Source: UBA6168 sp964423205 (lineage in GTDB: Bacteria > Bacteroidota > Bacteroidia > Chitinophagales > Saprospiraceae). From it: DNA of 64,000 nucleotides. How positions within the stretch are numbered: the stretch's first letter is position 1; every line of letters starts with the position of its first letter. The notes beneath the pieces were generated by a model, which was given only the letters and a program-made list of their open reading frames with translations, was not told the origin of the DNA and did no database searches. Positions 52,815-61,103 of this stretch are shown here, one piece after another. The position numbers and the translations under genes were made by a program. The stretch covers positions 62,001-126,000 of the forward strand of contig CAYRDX010000001.1 in the NCBI GenBank assembly GCA_964423205.1. The letters run 5' to 3'.

Positions 52815-53711
52815 TTAGTCTTCATGGTGACTGCCCTGACGATAAGCCCCTAAAACTTTGAGTTGATTGGTCAAAGGTCGAATGGCTTCTATGGCTTGCT
52901 GCCAGGGAACTGAACCTTGTGATAAAAAGTCAATGAAAAAGAAATATTCCCATTCCCGGCCAATCATGGGCGTCGACTGGATTTTGGTCATGTTCAGTTC
53001 ATAGGCGGCCAGAACGCTCAACAGTTTGTGCAGGCTGCCCACTTTATGTGCCAAGGAAAAACAAATTGAAATCTTGTCGCTCCCGGCCACACATTGTTCC
53101 ACTTTCTTGTTTTCCAATACCAGGAAACGGGTGTAATTCCTGGAGTTTGTTTCTATACCTTCGGCAATCAGATCCAGGCCATACATGGAGGCAGCCAATT
53201 TGCTTGCTATTGCGCCCGTACCTTTTAAGCTTTTATCGGAAATAAGTTTGGCGCTTAAAGCAGTATCTTCTGACTCAATCAACCTGATATCCGGGTATTG
53301 TCTGAAAAACTGCTCACATTGTGCAATGGCCATGGGGTGCGAATAAACCTCACTTATTTCATCAATTTTCACTCCGGGCAGCGCCATAAGGTTTTGCTTT
53401 ATCCTTAGATAAATTTCGCCGGTAGCGATTAACTCCGAACGATGTAACAATCTGTAATTACCCATTATGCTTCCGGCAACTGAATTCTCTATGGCCATTA
53501 AACCACAATCTGCCAAACCGTTTTCAATCGTTTCAATCAACTCATCAAAAGTGTTACACGGTATGATTTCCAGTTCGCCCTCTACATAATACAGGCGGGC
53601 AGCAATATCATGGAAAGAGCCAGGGTAACCCTGAATTACCACTTTTCTTTTACTGCCTGATGTCAGATGATCTGCCTCTTTGGCCACTTCGGTTGTTTCA
53701 ATTTTCATCAT
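52815..53711 (-). CDS. pheA: Prephenate dehydratase
   Basis: A 298-aa monofunctional enzyme. VIQGYPGSFHDIAARLYYV opens the PDT domain; GLMAIENSVAGSIMGNYRLL and TRFLVLENK are also conserved. A C-terminal ACT domain (AHKVGSLHKLLSVLAAYELN, then TKIQSTPMIGREWEYFFFID) should bind phenylalanine for feedback control. It makes phenylpyruvate from prephenate. It is the first structural gene of the operon and lies directly after two attenuators, so both its activity (ACT) and its expression (attenuation) respond to aromatic amino acids. Confidence 0.95.
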   Translation of the reverse strand: MMKIETTEVAKEADHLTSGSKRKVVIQGYPGSFHDIAARLYYVEGELEIIPCNTFDELIETIENGLADCGLMAIENSVAGSIMGNYRLLHRSELIATGEIYLRIKQNLMALPGVKIDEISEVYSHPMAIAQCEQFFRQYPDIRLIESEDTALSAKLISDKSLKGTGAIASKLAASMYGLDLIAEGIETNSRNYTRFLVLENKKVEQCVAGSDKISICFSLAHKVGSLHKLLSVLAAYELNMTKIQSTPMIGREWEYFFFIDFLSQGSVPWQQAIEAIRPLTNQLKVLGAYRQGSHHED

Positions 53712-53747
53712 TTAAGTTTTTGACGATTCGTTACATTTTGTTCGTGC

Positions 53748-53776
53748 AAAAAAAAAGTCCCGACCAGGCGGGACTT
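53748..53776 (-). terminator. Attenuator B terminator, upstream of pheA
   Basis: On minus, AAGTCCCG (53776-53769) pairs with CGGGACTT (53762-53755), followed by U9. The GGGACTT in the leader B codons (53814-53808) can pair with the same 5' arm and so act as antiterminator. Confidence 0.93.
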
Positions 53777-53805
53777 AAGATTTCACATGTGCAATACACA
53801 AATTG

Positions 53806-53871
53806 CTAAGTCCCTTTATGGCGTGCATAAAACCAAAAATAAAACCAGTAAAAACGTGCATTGCTATTCAT
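53806..53871 (-). CDS. Leader peptide B, aromatic-rich
   Basis: A 21-residue peptide from ATG 53871 to TAG 53806-53808. Residues 7-15 are FYWFYFWFY, nine aromatic residues in a row. The peptide should slow the ribosome when charged Phe-, Tyr- or Trp-tRNA is scarce. The antiterminator arm GGGACTT overlaps its last two sense codons and stop, so ribosome position decides whether the terminator 30 bp downstream can form. This is the standard design of amino acid attenuation; the peptide is too short for automatic gene finding. Confidence 0.92.
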   Translation of the reverse strand: MNSNARFYWFYFWFYARHKGT

Positions 53872-53911
53872 GATTAAGACTCTCTTTCAGGTATTTCAGG
53901 AACTTGTTGTC

Positions 53912-53938
53912 AAAAAAAAAGTCCTGCGCTGCAGGACT
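53912..53938 (-). terminator. Attenuator A terminator
   Basis: On minus, AGTCCTGC (53938-53931) pairs with GCAGGACT (53927-53920), followed by U9 (53920-53912). It lies between the two leader peptides, so a transcript must pass it before reaching attenuator B. Confidence 0.93.
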
Positions 53939-53983
53939 GTCTTTTTCATTATTATCATTTGAAAACAACTTTAAAGGCAGTCC

Positions 53984-54040
53984 TTACGGTGCTCCGTAAA
54001 AAAAGTAGCCATAAAAAAAGTTGTTCCAATAATTTTTCAT
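53984..54040 (-). CDS. Leader peptide A, aromatic-rich
   Basis: An 18-residue peptide (MKNYWNNFFYGYFFYGAP) from ATG 54040 to TAA 53984-53986. Nine of residues 4-15 are aromatic. The antiterminator arm AAGGACTG (53985-53978) begins at the stop codon and can pair with CAGTCCT of the terminator A 5' arm (53939-53933). A ribosome stalled on the Tyr/Phe/Trp codons leaves this arm free; a ribosome at the stop codon covers it. It is a second, independent control stage for the same operon. Confidence 0.92.
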   Translation of the reverse strand: MKNYWNNFFYGYFFYGAP

Positions 54041-54166
54041 ATCTGAATTCTTGAGCGACAAACTTAGGGCTTTATTATTTCGAATGCAACCCAATCACTG
54101 ATTTTCTTATGCAAGCCCCCATTTTTACTCAAAAAAATTTTGAACTTTGTTTAAAACAAAAACGAA

Positions 54167-54562
54167 ATGCCAGCTGAATTTATCCCATTCAGTTCGGAAC
54201 ACTTATTATGGTTGGGATTTGCAGCCATCTCCACCTTGGCATTGGTTTGGGTAACAAAGCGATTAAATTCAGCACAACAGGAAAGGGTTGCTTTTTGGTT
54301 AGCATGGCTATGCCCGCTCATAAGGGTGATTACTACTGCTCTTTTGGCACCCATGGAGAATTGGGACCTGCAATTGATTCTGCCCCTGCATCTTTGTTAT
54401 TTTCTTCCGTTTCTGATGTCGTGGTTGCTGACAATACAGCTCCTGGCCATTTTTCTGTTTTCGCTTGTTTATATTCCCTATTTCATTGCTGACCGGAAAT
54501 CCAATGAAAGAGCAAAAGAATTGGCGATTGAAACCCTGAAAAATCCTGACTTTGATAACTAA
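54167..54562 (+). CDS. YwaF-type (TIGR02206-like) membrane protein with internal deletion
   Basis: A 131-aa protein where the family is about 230 aa. The start (FIPFSSEHLLWLGFAAISTL, ... ENWDLQLILPLHLCYFLPF) and the end (LLTIQLLAIFLFSLVYIPYF) match the second paralogue. About 100 residues between them are missing without loss of frame: the segments that hold GCSQSLFTPDVGG, the NYPLGTNF loop and the helices between. It may encode a shortened membrane protein or be a decayed gene. The function of the family is unknown. A damaged paralogue follows 17 bp downstream. Confidence 0.7.
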   Translation: MPAEFIPFSSEHLLWLGFAAISTLALVWVTKRLNSAQQERVAFWLAWLCPLIRVITTALLAPMENWDLQLILPLHLCYFLPFLMSWLLTIQLLAIFLFSLVYIPYFIADRKSNERAKELAIETLKNPDFDN

Positions 54563-54579
54563 CTAAAAGGTATTTACCA

Positions 54580-55275
54580 ATGCAGACCGACTTCACCTTG
54601 TACGGAGCTGAACATCTGTTTTGGCTTGGATTGGCTGCGGTATCTACATTTTTGATACTGCGAGCTGGTTTATATGGCGATGAAGAGAGAAGAGAAAAAA
54701 TCGCCCAATATCTTGCCTGGATCACACCTTTGGTATTTATCCTGCCCACCTTATATATAGCCCCGACTTCTGACTGGGACTTAAATCTCATCATTCCCCT
54801 CCACCTTTGATATTTCCTTACTCTGATGACTCCATTCTTACTGAAGAGCAAGAACACATTTTTTTTCAGTATCTCCTACTTTTGGGTTATGGCAGGATGC
54901 AGCCAGTCTCTTTTTACTCCCGATGTGGGTGGTCCATTTCCGTCTGTTGTCAGCATCAGGTATTGGCTTTCACACACAGCTTTGCTGCAATGCTTTTTAT
55001 ACGTCATTGTCGTCTATAAAATGCGCCCTTACCTCAAGGATATTCTCAAGTCCATGTTGTGGTTCAATATTTACCTGGTCCTCGTTGGAGCACTTAACTA
55101 TCCATTAGGCACTAATTTCCTCTACTTGAGGGAAAAACCTCCTGTGCCGACAATGCTGGATTACCTTGGTGAGTTTCCCTGGTTCCTTCTGACTGGTCAA
55201 CTTGTTGCTATAGCGTTGTTTTTCATCGTTTATCTGCCTTTCCTGTTTATCGACTTAAAAAGAGCAAAGGTTTAA
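54580..55275 (+). pseudogene. YwaF-type membrane protein interrupted by an in-frame TGA
   Basis: The frame 54580-54807 (MQTDFTLYGAEHLFWLGLAA ... LNLIIPLHL) is followed by TGA at 54808-54810 and then continues in the same frame (YFLTLMTPFLLKSKNTFFF ... YLPFLFIDLKRAKV). The total length, 231 aa, is that of the family. The neighbouring paralogue has Cys at the stop position (HLCYFL), so TGC or TGT has become TGA. A single nonsense change or a sequencing error explains this; a short C-terminal protein could still start at ATG 54826. Confidence 0.8.
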
Positions 55276-55329
55276 TTAAACAATAGAATCCTAATACCTG
55301 GAGAATTATAAGGGAGTGTTACTGGTTTG

Positions 55330-57453
55330 TCAATTCAAAGAAGAATTTGGTTTAAGGTTTATCACTAAAGCTCCGTTGGACTTGATATCGTAATAAGCTA
55401 TATCGAGTTGCTCGCAGGACAACTTCCATTGCTTCACGACCCACTCTTTATTGGATGAATCAAAGATGATCATCCCAAAGTCAAATCTCTCTATAAGCTC
55501 TTCAATTGTAACCCTTGGCGACTCGCGCAACAGGAGATAATCTGTGGCAATCTTTCTTTCAAAATGCTTTCCCGGCTTTTTATCCAGCAGATAAATCGTC
55601 GTATTCCTAAAATGAATTATTCCATTCCTGGCCCTGATTCCTGCACCAGAGAAAGCTATTGTGTCGGTTTCTGAAAATGAATGCGCCATTTTTATTCCCA
55701 TTTTATTTCTGTGCCCTTCAGCAGCGAAACTGATGGTCTTGGATTCTAAACCCGGCTTGTGGAAGCTGTGTACTTCCTTGCCATTGATGAAATCAATCAA
55801 AGTACTTTTCGACACATCGTACACCACTATTTGGCTGTTATGAAATTGTTTCACCTCCCTTAAGGCGTAGTTGATTCCTATGGAAGAAACTAATGCGAGA
55901 GAAATAAGTACCCATCTCATTTTCCGCTGACTTATTGCGATCATGAAGCAAAAAATAATCAGATAAGTGAGGAACGAAATGGCGCCTGATGGCGATATTC
56001 CATCCAGCACAGCTCCCGGTAAATTCTGAATGGTGAATACAACCTCATTGCACCCGAGCAGTAAAGCCCATAATGCCTTCCCTATAAGGGTTGCCAACTC
56101 TGGCAAGAAGCTTTCAGAAAAGAATAATGCTATACCTGCTCCTAAAACAAAGCTCGCTGCAGGAACCAATATTAAACTTGACAACCAAAAGAACGTAGGG
56201 AATTGGTTGAAATAGAACAGAATTAATGGCAAGGTCATCAACTGAGCACCCAGGGAAACGCATATCAGTGCCCAGGCTTTTGATAAATACTTGTTTTCTA
56301 TCCAGATGAGTTTTTCAAATTTTGGCTGGAAGTACACTATTCCCCAAACAGCCATATAGGAGAGCTGAAAACTCACACTGGCAATCCAGAATGGGTTGTA
56401 CAGCAACAAAAGAAAGGCACTGGCGGCGAGACTGTTGTAAATATTTGTCTTTCTTCTCATTGCCTGCCCTATACAAACAAATGAAAACATGGTGGCCGCT
56501 CTGACTACAGAAGGGGCTGCTCCAGTAATCAGCGCAAAGGACCAGATTGTCAGAAGATTCAAAGCAAGTTTGAGCAGGTTCCATTTTTTATTCCTCCATC
56601 GTATTCGCTTCAAAAAGAAGTTGACAATCAGAAAAACAATACCTACGTGCAAGCCAGAAACGGCAAGTACGTGCATGGCCCCTGTTTTTGAATAGGCTGA
56701 TTGAATGTTTTCAGGAATTTCATCCCGATAACCCAAAATGAGGGCTGAACCCACTGCAAGTTCATTTTGAGTATGCAAGTGTTTTCTCAATGACTTCAGC
56801 AATTTGCCTTGAAAGTCAATAGCTAAAGCATAAATACTGTTTCCTTTTCCTTCGCCGATTACCTGCCAGTTTCCGGTCCTGACAAAAGCCTGATGGTGGA
56901 TATTTTTGTAATGCAGATAACGTCGGTAGTCAAAGGAATTTGGGTTTGAAGGCGGTGCAACCGGGGTAACATATCCATTAATAGCCAGAATATCCCCGTA
57001 TTGAATGGTGTCGGAAAGAGAATCCCTGCTGATGTAACAAAGGACATTTCCACTACATGGAACTTTTTCGCCAGATTCATTAATTGCCCATTTTATAGCC
57101 AGTTCCACCTTAACCCACTCCTGCTTTCTGACAGGGGCTTCATCAACTTTGCCAATCCATTTGGTCTTATCCGGGAATTGAAGTTTGGTGAAATGATCTT
57201 TTTGGTGGAGTTCATTGTAGTGCCAGGCAGCCTGATATCCACCCATTAAAAAGAACAGACTTGCTGAAAACCCAAATAACCACCTGAATCTGTACCACCC
57301 ACGAATAAAGGCGAAAACTATTGAAGCAACAAAAAACAGAAATGTGGCTAACTGAAGAAGCGGAGAGTTGTAATCCAAAAAAAGGCATGCGATAATGCCG
57401 AGGGCAAATGGCATCAATAGCCTGACAAAGGGAACCTCATGCCAATTGAGCAT
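55330..57453 (-). CDS. comEC: ComEC/Rec2-type competence protein
   Basis: A 707-aa multi-spanning membrane protein. Residues about 20-160 hold the DUF4131-type soluble part, and GAMHVLAVSGLHVGIVFLIV near residue 260 is the ComEC signature. Many membrane helices follow up to about residue 510. The C-terminal 190 residues lack a clear metallo-beta-lactamase HxHxDH motif, as in other short Bacteroidota ComEC proteins. It should form the channel for single-stranded DNA entry. It stands downstream of the YqeY gene on the same strand. Confidence 0.9.
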   Translation of the reverse strand: MLNWHEVPFVRLLMPFALGIIACLFLDYNSPLLQLATFLFFVASIVFAFIRGWYRFRWLFGFSASLFFLMGGYQAAWHYNELHQKDHFTKLQFPDKTKWIGKVDEAPVRKQEWVKVELAIKWAINESGEKVPCSGNVLCYISRDSLSDTIQYGDILAINGYVTPVAPPSNPNSFDYRRYLHYKNIHHQAFVRTGNWQVIGEGKGNSIYALAIDFQGKLLKSLRKHLHTQNELAVGSALILGYRDEIPENIQSAYSKTGAMHVLAVSGLHVGIVFLIVNFFLKRIRWRNKKWNLLKLALNLLTIWSFALITGAAPSVVRAATMFSFVCIGQAMRRKTNIYNSLAASAFLLLLYNPFWIASVSFQLSYMAVWGIVYFQPKFEKLIWIENKYLSKAWALICVSLGAQLMTLPLILFYFNQFPTFFWLSSLILVPAASFVLGAGIALFFSESFLPELATLIGKALWALLLGCNEVVFTIQNLPGAVLDGISPSGAISFLTYLIIFCFMIAISQRKMRWVLISLALVSSIGINYALREVKQFHNSQIVVYDVSKSTLIDFINGKEVHSFHKPGLESKTISFAAEGHRNKMGIKMAHSFSETDTIAFSGAGIRARNGIIHFRNTTIYLLDKKPGKHFERKIATDYLLLRESPRVTIEELIERFDFGMIIFDSSNKEWVVKQWKLSCEQLDIAYYDIKSNGALVINLKPNSSLN

Positions 57454-57552
57454 TTTCTCACAGTATTTTCAGGGCCAGGAACCTGGGTTAACGGGACTAA
57501 AATAACCCGTTTTCTACTTCAGGGAAAATATTTGTTTCACTTATAAAAAGAG

Positions 57553-58002
57553 TTACCCGGCAAGCAAGTGCTTTACTATCGTAGAGATGGTTTTACCATC
57601 GGCTTTGCCTGCCAACTCTTTGCTGGCCAAGCCCATGACTTTGCCCATGTCCTGCATTGAAGAGGCTCCAGTTTTTGAAATTACTCCTTTCAAATACAAC
57701 TCCAACTCGGCTTCATTCATTTGTTTCGGAAGATACCGCTCGATAACCTCTATTTCTTCTCTTTCCGTAACCGCAAGGTCCTCACGCCCTTGTTTTTCAT
57801 AGATATCCAATGAGTCTTTGCGCTGCTTGACCAACTTTTGCAGAAGCTTTATTTCCAATTCATCATTGAGTTCCTGCCCACTCCCATCTGTTTTTTGAAG
57901 CAGTATTGCTGCTTTAATAGCGCGAATCCCTCTTAATGAGGCTTGGTCCTTTGCTTTCATAGCTTCCTTGAGGTCCTGCATGATGCGTTCTTCCAATCTC
58001 AT
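57553..58002 (-). CDS. GatB/YqeY domain protein
   Basis: A 149-aa protein of full family length. MRLEERIMQDLKEAMKAKDQ, LRGIRAIKAAIL, RYLPKQMNEAELELYLKGVI and MGKVMGLASKELAGKADGKT match YqeY. The fold resembles the tRNA-binding tail of GatB; the role of free-standing YqeY proteins is not settled. It lies 99 bp before comEC on the same strand. A mobile-element-like repeat fills the upstream spacer. Confidence 0.92.
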   Translation of the reverse strand: MRLEERIMQDLKEAMKAKDQASLRGIRAIKAAILLQKTDGSGQELNDELEIKLLQKLVKQRKDSLDIYEKQGREDLAVTEREEIEVIERYLPKQMNEAELELYLKGVISKTGASSMQDMGKVMGLASKELAGKADGKTISTIVKHLLAG

Positions 58003-58110
58003 GATTTATTTTTTTGGTGAATAGTTGGAATGATTATTTTGCTTTCGAAACGGTACAAAATTATTCAAAGTTTCGCAGCCTTATGCAGGTTTTACTTTGG
58101 AAAGGACTAA

Positions 58111-58270
58111 GAGCTTGTTTGGAATTTGGTCACTTGGCTCAAAACGACCCTTTTTCGCCACTTTTTCAGCTTTTTTCAGTCAAGTAGTCCCGCTATTCTC
58201 CTTCAAAAAGCCAAAAAATTGACGAAAAATTTCTCGTTTTTAACTCAAGCACTAAATCCCAAACAAGCTC
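58111..58270. mobile_element. MITE-like element C
   Basis: The ends GAGCTTGTTTGGAATTTGG (58111) and CTAAATCCCAAACAAGCTC (to 58270) are inverted repeats with two mismatches. TAA flanks both sides (58108-58110 and 58271-58273). No coding frame. It sits 18 bp before the LpxD-like gene start and may affect its expression. Confidence 0.65.
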
Positions 58271-58288
58271 TAAAACTCCTCGTAATCA

Positions 58289-59230
58289 ATGAAGCTACTA
58301 CACCCAATTTCAGTCAAGGATTTGTCCGTCAAGCTGGGAGCCAGACTCCAGGGAGATGACTCTATCGTAATCACCGGCATCAATGTAATTCACAAGGTGG
58401 AAAAGGGAGACCTCACTTTTGTTGACGAACCAAAATATTTTAGAAAAAGCCTCCAGTCCAGTGCTTCGGTTATTTTGATCAATCAGGAGGTTGATTGTCC
58501 AACAGGAAAAGCATTATTGATTTGTGATAACCCTTTTACTGCATATAACGACTTGGTAAAAGAACAACGTCCATTCTCTCCACTTACATCAACCATTAGC
58601 CAAAGTGCGCTCATTCATCCATCCACTATTATTGAACCAGGCGTTACGATAGGCAACCACGTGGTAATTGGCAAGAACTGCTACCTCCAGGCCGGATGTT
58701 TTATTGGCGATTACACCAGAATCGGAGACCATGTGATTATTCAGGCTGGGGCCATTGTGGGAAGTGAGGCATTTTATTTTCAAAACGACGTCATGGGTAG
58801 GACAAAGTGGCACACCGGTGGCCGGGTAGTTATTGAAAACCATGTAGATATTGGCGCCGGATGCACCATCAGCAAAGGCGTTTCAGGCGACACCCTGATT
58901 GGTGAAGGCACAAAAATTGACTGCCAGGTACACATTGGTCACGGCACCGTAATAGGTAAAAACTGCCTTCTTGCCGGCCAGGTTGGCATCGGTGGTAAAT
59001 GTGTTTTGGAAGACAACGTAGTTTTATACGGGCAAGTTGGCGTAGCACAACGCGTCCGCATAGGCAAAGGTGCCGTTGTGAGTGCTAAATCAGGTGTTTC
59101 TAAAAATCTGGAAGGTGGAAAGGTTTATTTTGGGATCCCTGCTGCCGAGATCAGAGTGCGACAAAGGGAACTGGCTGCGCTGCGCCAATTGCCTGATTGG
59201 ATGAATGATAGAAAAATTGAGGAAGAATAA
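58289..59230 (+). CDS. lpxD: LpxD-like UDP-3-O-acylglucosamine N-acyltransferase
   Basis: A 313-aa protein. The N-terminal part (residues 1-100: MKLLHPISVKDLSVKLGARL, GDLTFVDEPKYFRKSL) is the LpxD uridine-binding domain. From about residue 105 a left-handed beta-helix of hexapeptide repeats follows (STIIEPGVTIGNHVVIGKNC, VDIGAGCTISKG, VHIGHGTVIGKNCLLAGQVG). The active His should be in QVHIGHGTVIG. LpxD adds the second acyl chain in lipid A synthesis. The protein is about 30 residues shorter than E. coli LpxD, and Bacteroidota often carry an extra LpxD-like paralogue, so the exact substrate is not certain. Confidence 0.82.
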   Translation: MKLLHPISVKDLSVKLGARLQGDDSIVITGINVIHKVEKGDLTFVDEPKYFRKSLQSSASVILINQEVDCPTGKALLICDNPFTAYNDLVKEQRPFSPLTSTISQSALIHPSTIIEPGVTIGNHVVIGKNCYLQAGCFIGDYTRIGDHVIIQAGAIVGSEAFYFQNDVMGRTKWHTGGRVVIENHVDIGAGCTISKGVSGDTLIGEGTKIDCQVHIGHGTVIGKNCLLAGQVGIGGKCVLEDNVVLYGQVGVAQRVRIGKGAVVSAKSGVSKNLEGGKVYFGIPAAEIRVRQRELAALRQLPDWMNDRKIEEE

Positions 59231-59231
59231 G

Positions 59232-60335
59232 CTATTTGTTCAAAGTTTCAGAAATGGCATGTAGTAAACCACCCTCAGCAACATCTTCACCTAAATGCCA
59301 AAACATGATTCCTCCCAGCCTGTTTTCGAGAACGTACTTTGTTTTTAGAGCTAAGGATTTCCGGTTATCGTGTGTAAAGAAAAGTTGTAAATCTTTGTTG
59401 TACCAATAAGGCGCCTGTGCTTCATCATCCCAGTATTCCACAAAACCAGGATTCTCAGACAGATACTGTGGCAAGCCTTTAAAAGTTACTCCGCGCTTAA
59501 ATTTTCCAGGCTGATACAGCCCCTTGTTGTTTTCATTAACATTTTCCCAAACGCGCCCATAGAAGGCTGCCCCGACTACCATTTTATTTCTGGGAACGCC
59601 AATGGAGTCCAGAAAACTGACTGCGTGGTGAACCGATTCTTTTTGACCAGCAGTGGGAAACAAAGCAGTATGATGGCCCGTGGAAGTACTGTATCCATGA
59701 AACAGGTCGTAAGTCATCAAATTCACGAAATCGACTTTTGGCATTACGAGTTCCCATTCCACTGATTCCTGGAAGAATCTGGTGAACCCACCAGCTGCAA
59801 AACTCAATACTTGCTTTTTGCCCAAGGCCTTTCTCAACTCATAAATGAGTAAAGTAAAGTTGTGTTTATCTTCTTTCAGGAATTGATGGCCGGGATATCC
59901 TTCTATGGCAGGATACTCCCAATCCAGGTCGATTCCATCAGTTTTATACTGTTTCCCAAGCTTACGGACTGAACGGGCAAATTCTTTTCTTCCTTTTGAT
60001 GTATTAAAAACTTCGGAACAGGTTTTACATCCACCCCAACCGCCAAGTGAGAGCAATACTTTTAAGTTGGGATTTCTGTTTTTCAGAGACACCAGTTTCA
60101 AAATTGTGAGGCTGTCCGCTGCATCATCAACAACCAATTCATTTCCTTTCAAATGACAGAAACTGTAAATGATGTGCGTAAGATTTTCAACGGCATAGGA
60201 ATCTATCGCAGTGTCATTGCCCGGATAATAAGCGATTACAGCAATTGGTTTTTCTGCTTTTTGCTGGGCCACCAGAATTACATGGAAAAGAATTAACAGG
60301 CAAAGAGTAAAAACATACTTTAGTCTGTAAATCAT
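59232..60335 (-). CDS. Glycoside hydrolase family 18 (chitinase-like) protein
   Basis: A 367-aa secreted enzyme. After the signal peptide (LCLLILFHVILVAQQ), KVLLSLGGWGG and DGIDLDWEYP are the two GH18 signatures. The DxxDxDxE motif is complete (D133, D136, D138, E140), so catalysis is expected. NLMTYDLFHGYS and GGIMFWHLGEDV are further GH18 marks. It should cut chitin or related beta-1,4-GlcNAc polymers. No carbohydrate-binding module and no sorting domain are present. It converges with the LpxD-like gene. Confidence 0.92.
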   Translation of the reverse strand: MIYRLKYVFTLCLLILFHVILVAQQKAEKPIAVIAYYPGNDTAIDSYAVENLTHIIYSFCHLKGNELVVDDAADSLTILKLVSLKNRNPNLKVLLSLGGWGGCKTCSEVFNTSKGRKEFARSVRKLGKQYKTDGIDLDWEYPAIEGYPGHQFLKEDKHNFTLLIYELRKALGKKQVLSFAAGGFTRFFQESVEWELVMPKVDFVNLMTYDLFHGYSTSTGHHTALFPTAGQKESVHHAVSFLDSIGVPRNKMVVGAAFYGRVWENVNENNKGLYQPGKFKRGVTFKGLPQYLSENPGFVEYWDDEAQAPYWYNKDLQLFFTHDNRKSLALKTKYVLENRLGGIMFWHLGEDVAEGGLLHAISETLNK

Positions 60336-60356
60336 AGGACAGGATTAATCGGTTAA

Positions 60357-61070
60357 TTATTGGTCGAATGGAATATTTTCTCTCGCAGTCTTTTTTCCTA
60401 TCAAATCGTGATAAATCATTTCAAGCCCGGATTCAGTCCTTACAATACTGGTAATGCTTACAGTTTTTACCAAATCAAATCGATTCATCACAAACCCATT
60501 CCAAAGATCTCCTTTCCCGCCATTTCGATGCAAATCAATCACGGCCTCAGGACTAAAATCAGTTCTAACTTCCAGCCACTCGTCAAACCACTTTTTCCTT
60601 TTGATTTGCGCTTCCGGTGAATACAACTTCACTGAAGACCAGATATGGCAGGTGTTGGGGTTCATTTCCTTCTCATGCAGCTTCTTTTCATCCCATCGAA
60701 TTTCAGTTAAAGTTGCTCCCTCCACGATAACCATGGTGAACGGCTCTATTCCTTCGAAGTCGTAATTATGGCAAAAATCCGCGGTGTTCATAAAATCATG
60801 AAACTCCAAAGCCATAATCCCCCTGCTTTTCCTGTAAGGGGGTTTGCGTTGGTGGCCGACAAAAGCTCCATTCAGCACACAATTTGCCCATGCTCTGGAA
60901 GATGCGACAATCCAGGTTCCTCCTGCTACTGTATCTTTTGGGAAGATTAGTTGATGATTGCTCCTGAAAATTTTGGAGAGACCCATTGGAGAGCGTTTCT
61001 CTTCCTCGTCCCGGTTGGAGGTAAGGATAAAATTTCCGCTAGGTTGAGGGATGTACGTAACCGTGCACAT
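60357..61070 (-). CDS. NRDE (TANGO2-like) family protein
   Basis: A 237-aa protein starting MCTVTYIPQPSGNFILTSNR, with N19-R20-D21-E22 as the family-naming motif and the conserved Cys at residue 2. GGTWIVASSRAWANCVLNGA is also typical. NRDE/TANGO2 proteins share the N-terminal nucleophile hydrolase-like fold; the eukaryotic members have been linked to heme movement and lipid metabolism, and bacterial functions are open. It starts 33 bp before the next upstream gene, in the same orientation. Confidence 0.9.
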   Translation of the reverse strand: MCTVTYIPQPSGNFILTSNRDEEEKRSPMGLSKIFRSNHQLIFPKDTVAGGTWIVASSRAWANCVLNGAFVGHQRKPPYRKSRGIMALEFHDFMNTADFCHNYDFEGIEPFTMVIVEGATLTEIRWDEKKLHEKEMNPNTCHIWSSVKLYSPEAQIKRKKWFDEWLEVRTDFSPEAVIDLHRNGGKGDLWNGFVMNRFDLVKTVSITSIVRTESGLEMIYHDLIGKKTARENIPFDQ

Positions 61071-61103
61071 GAACGTTTATATTCTTATACCCTTGGGAGG
61101 AGA

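Noticed and set aside
54808..54810. TGA as selenocysteine in the YwaF-type gene
   Set aside because: The aligned Cys makes it tempting, but no clear selenocysteine hairpin was seen right after the codon, the family is not known to use it, and the paralogue next door is also damaged.
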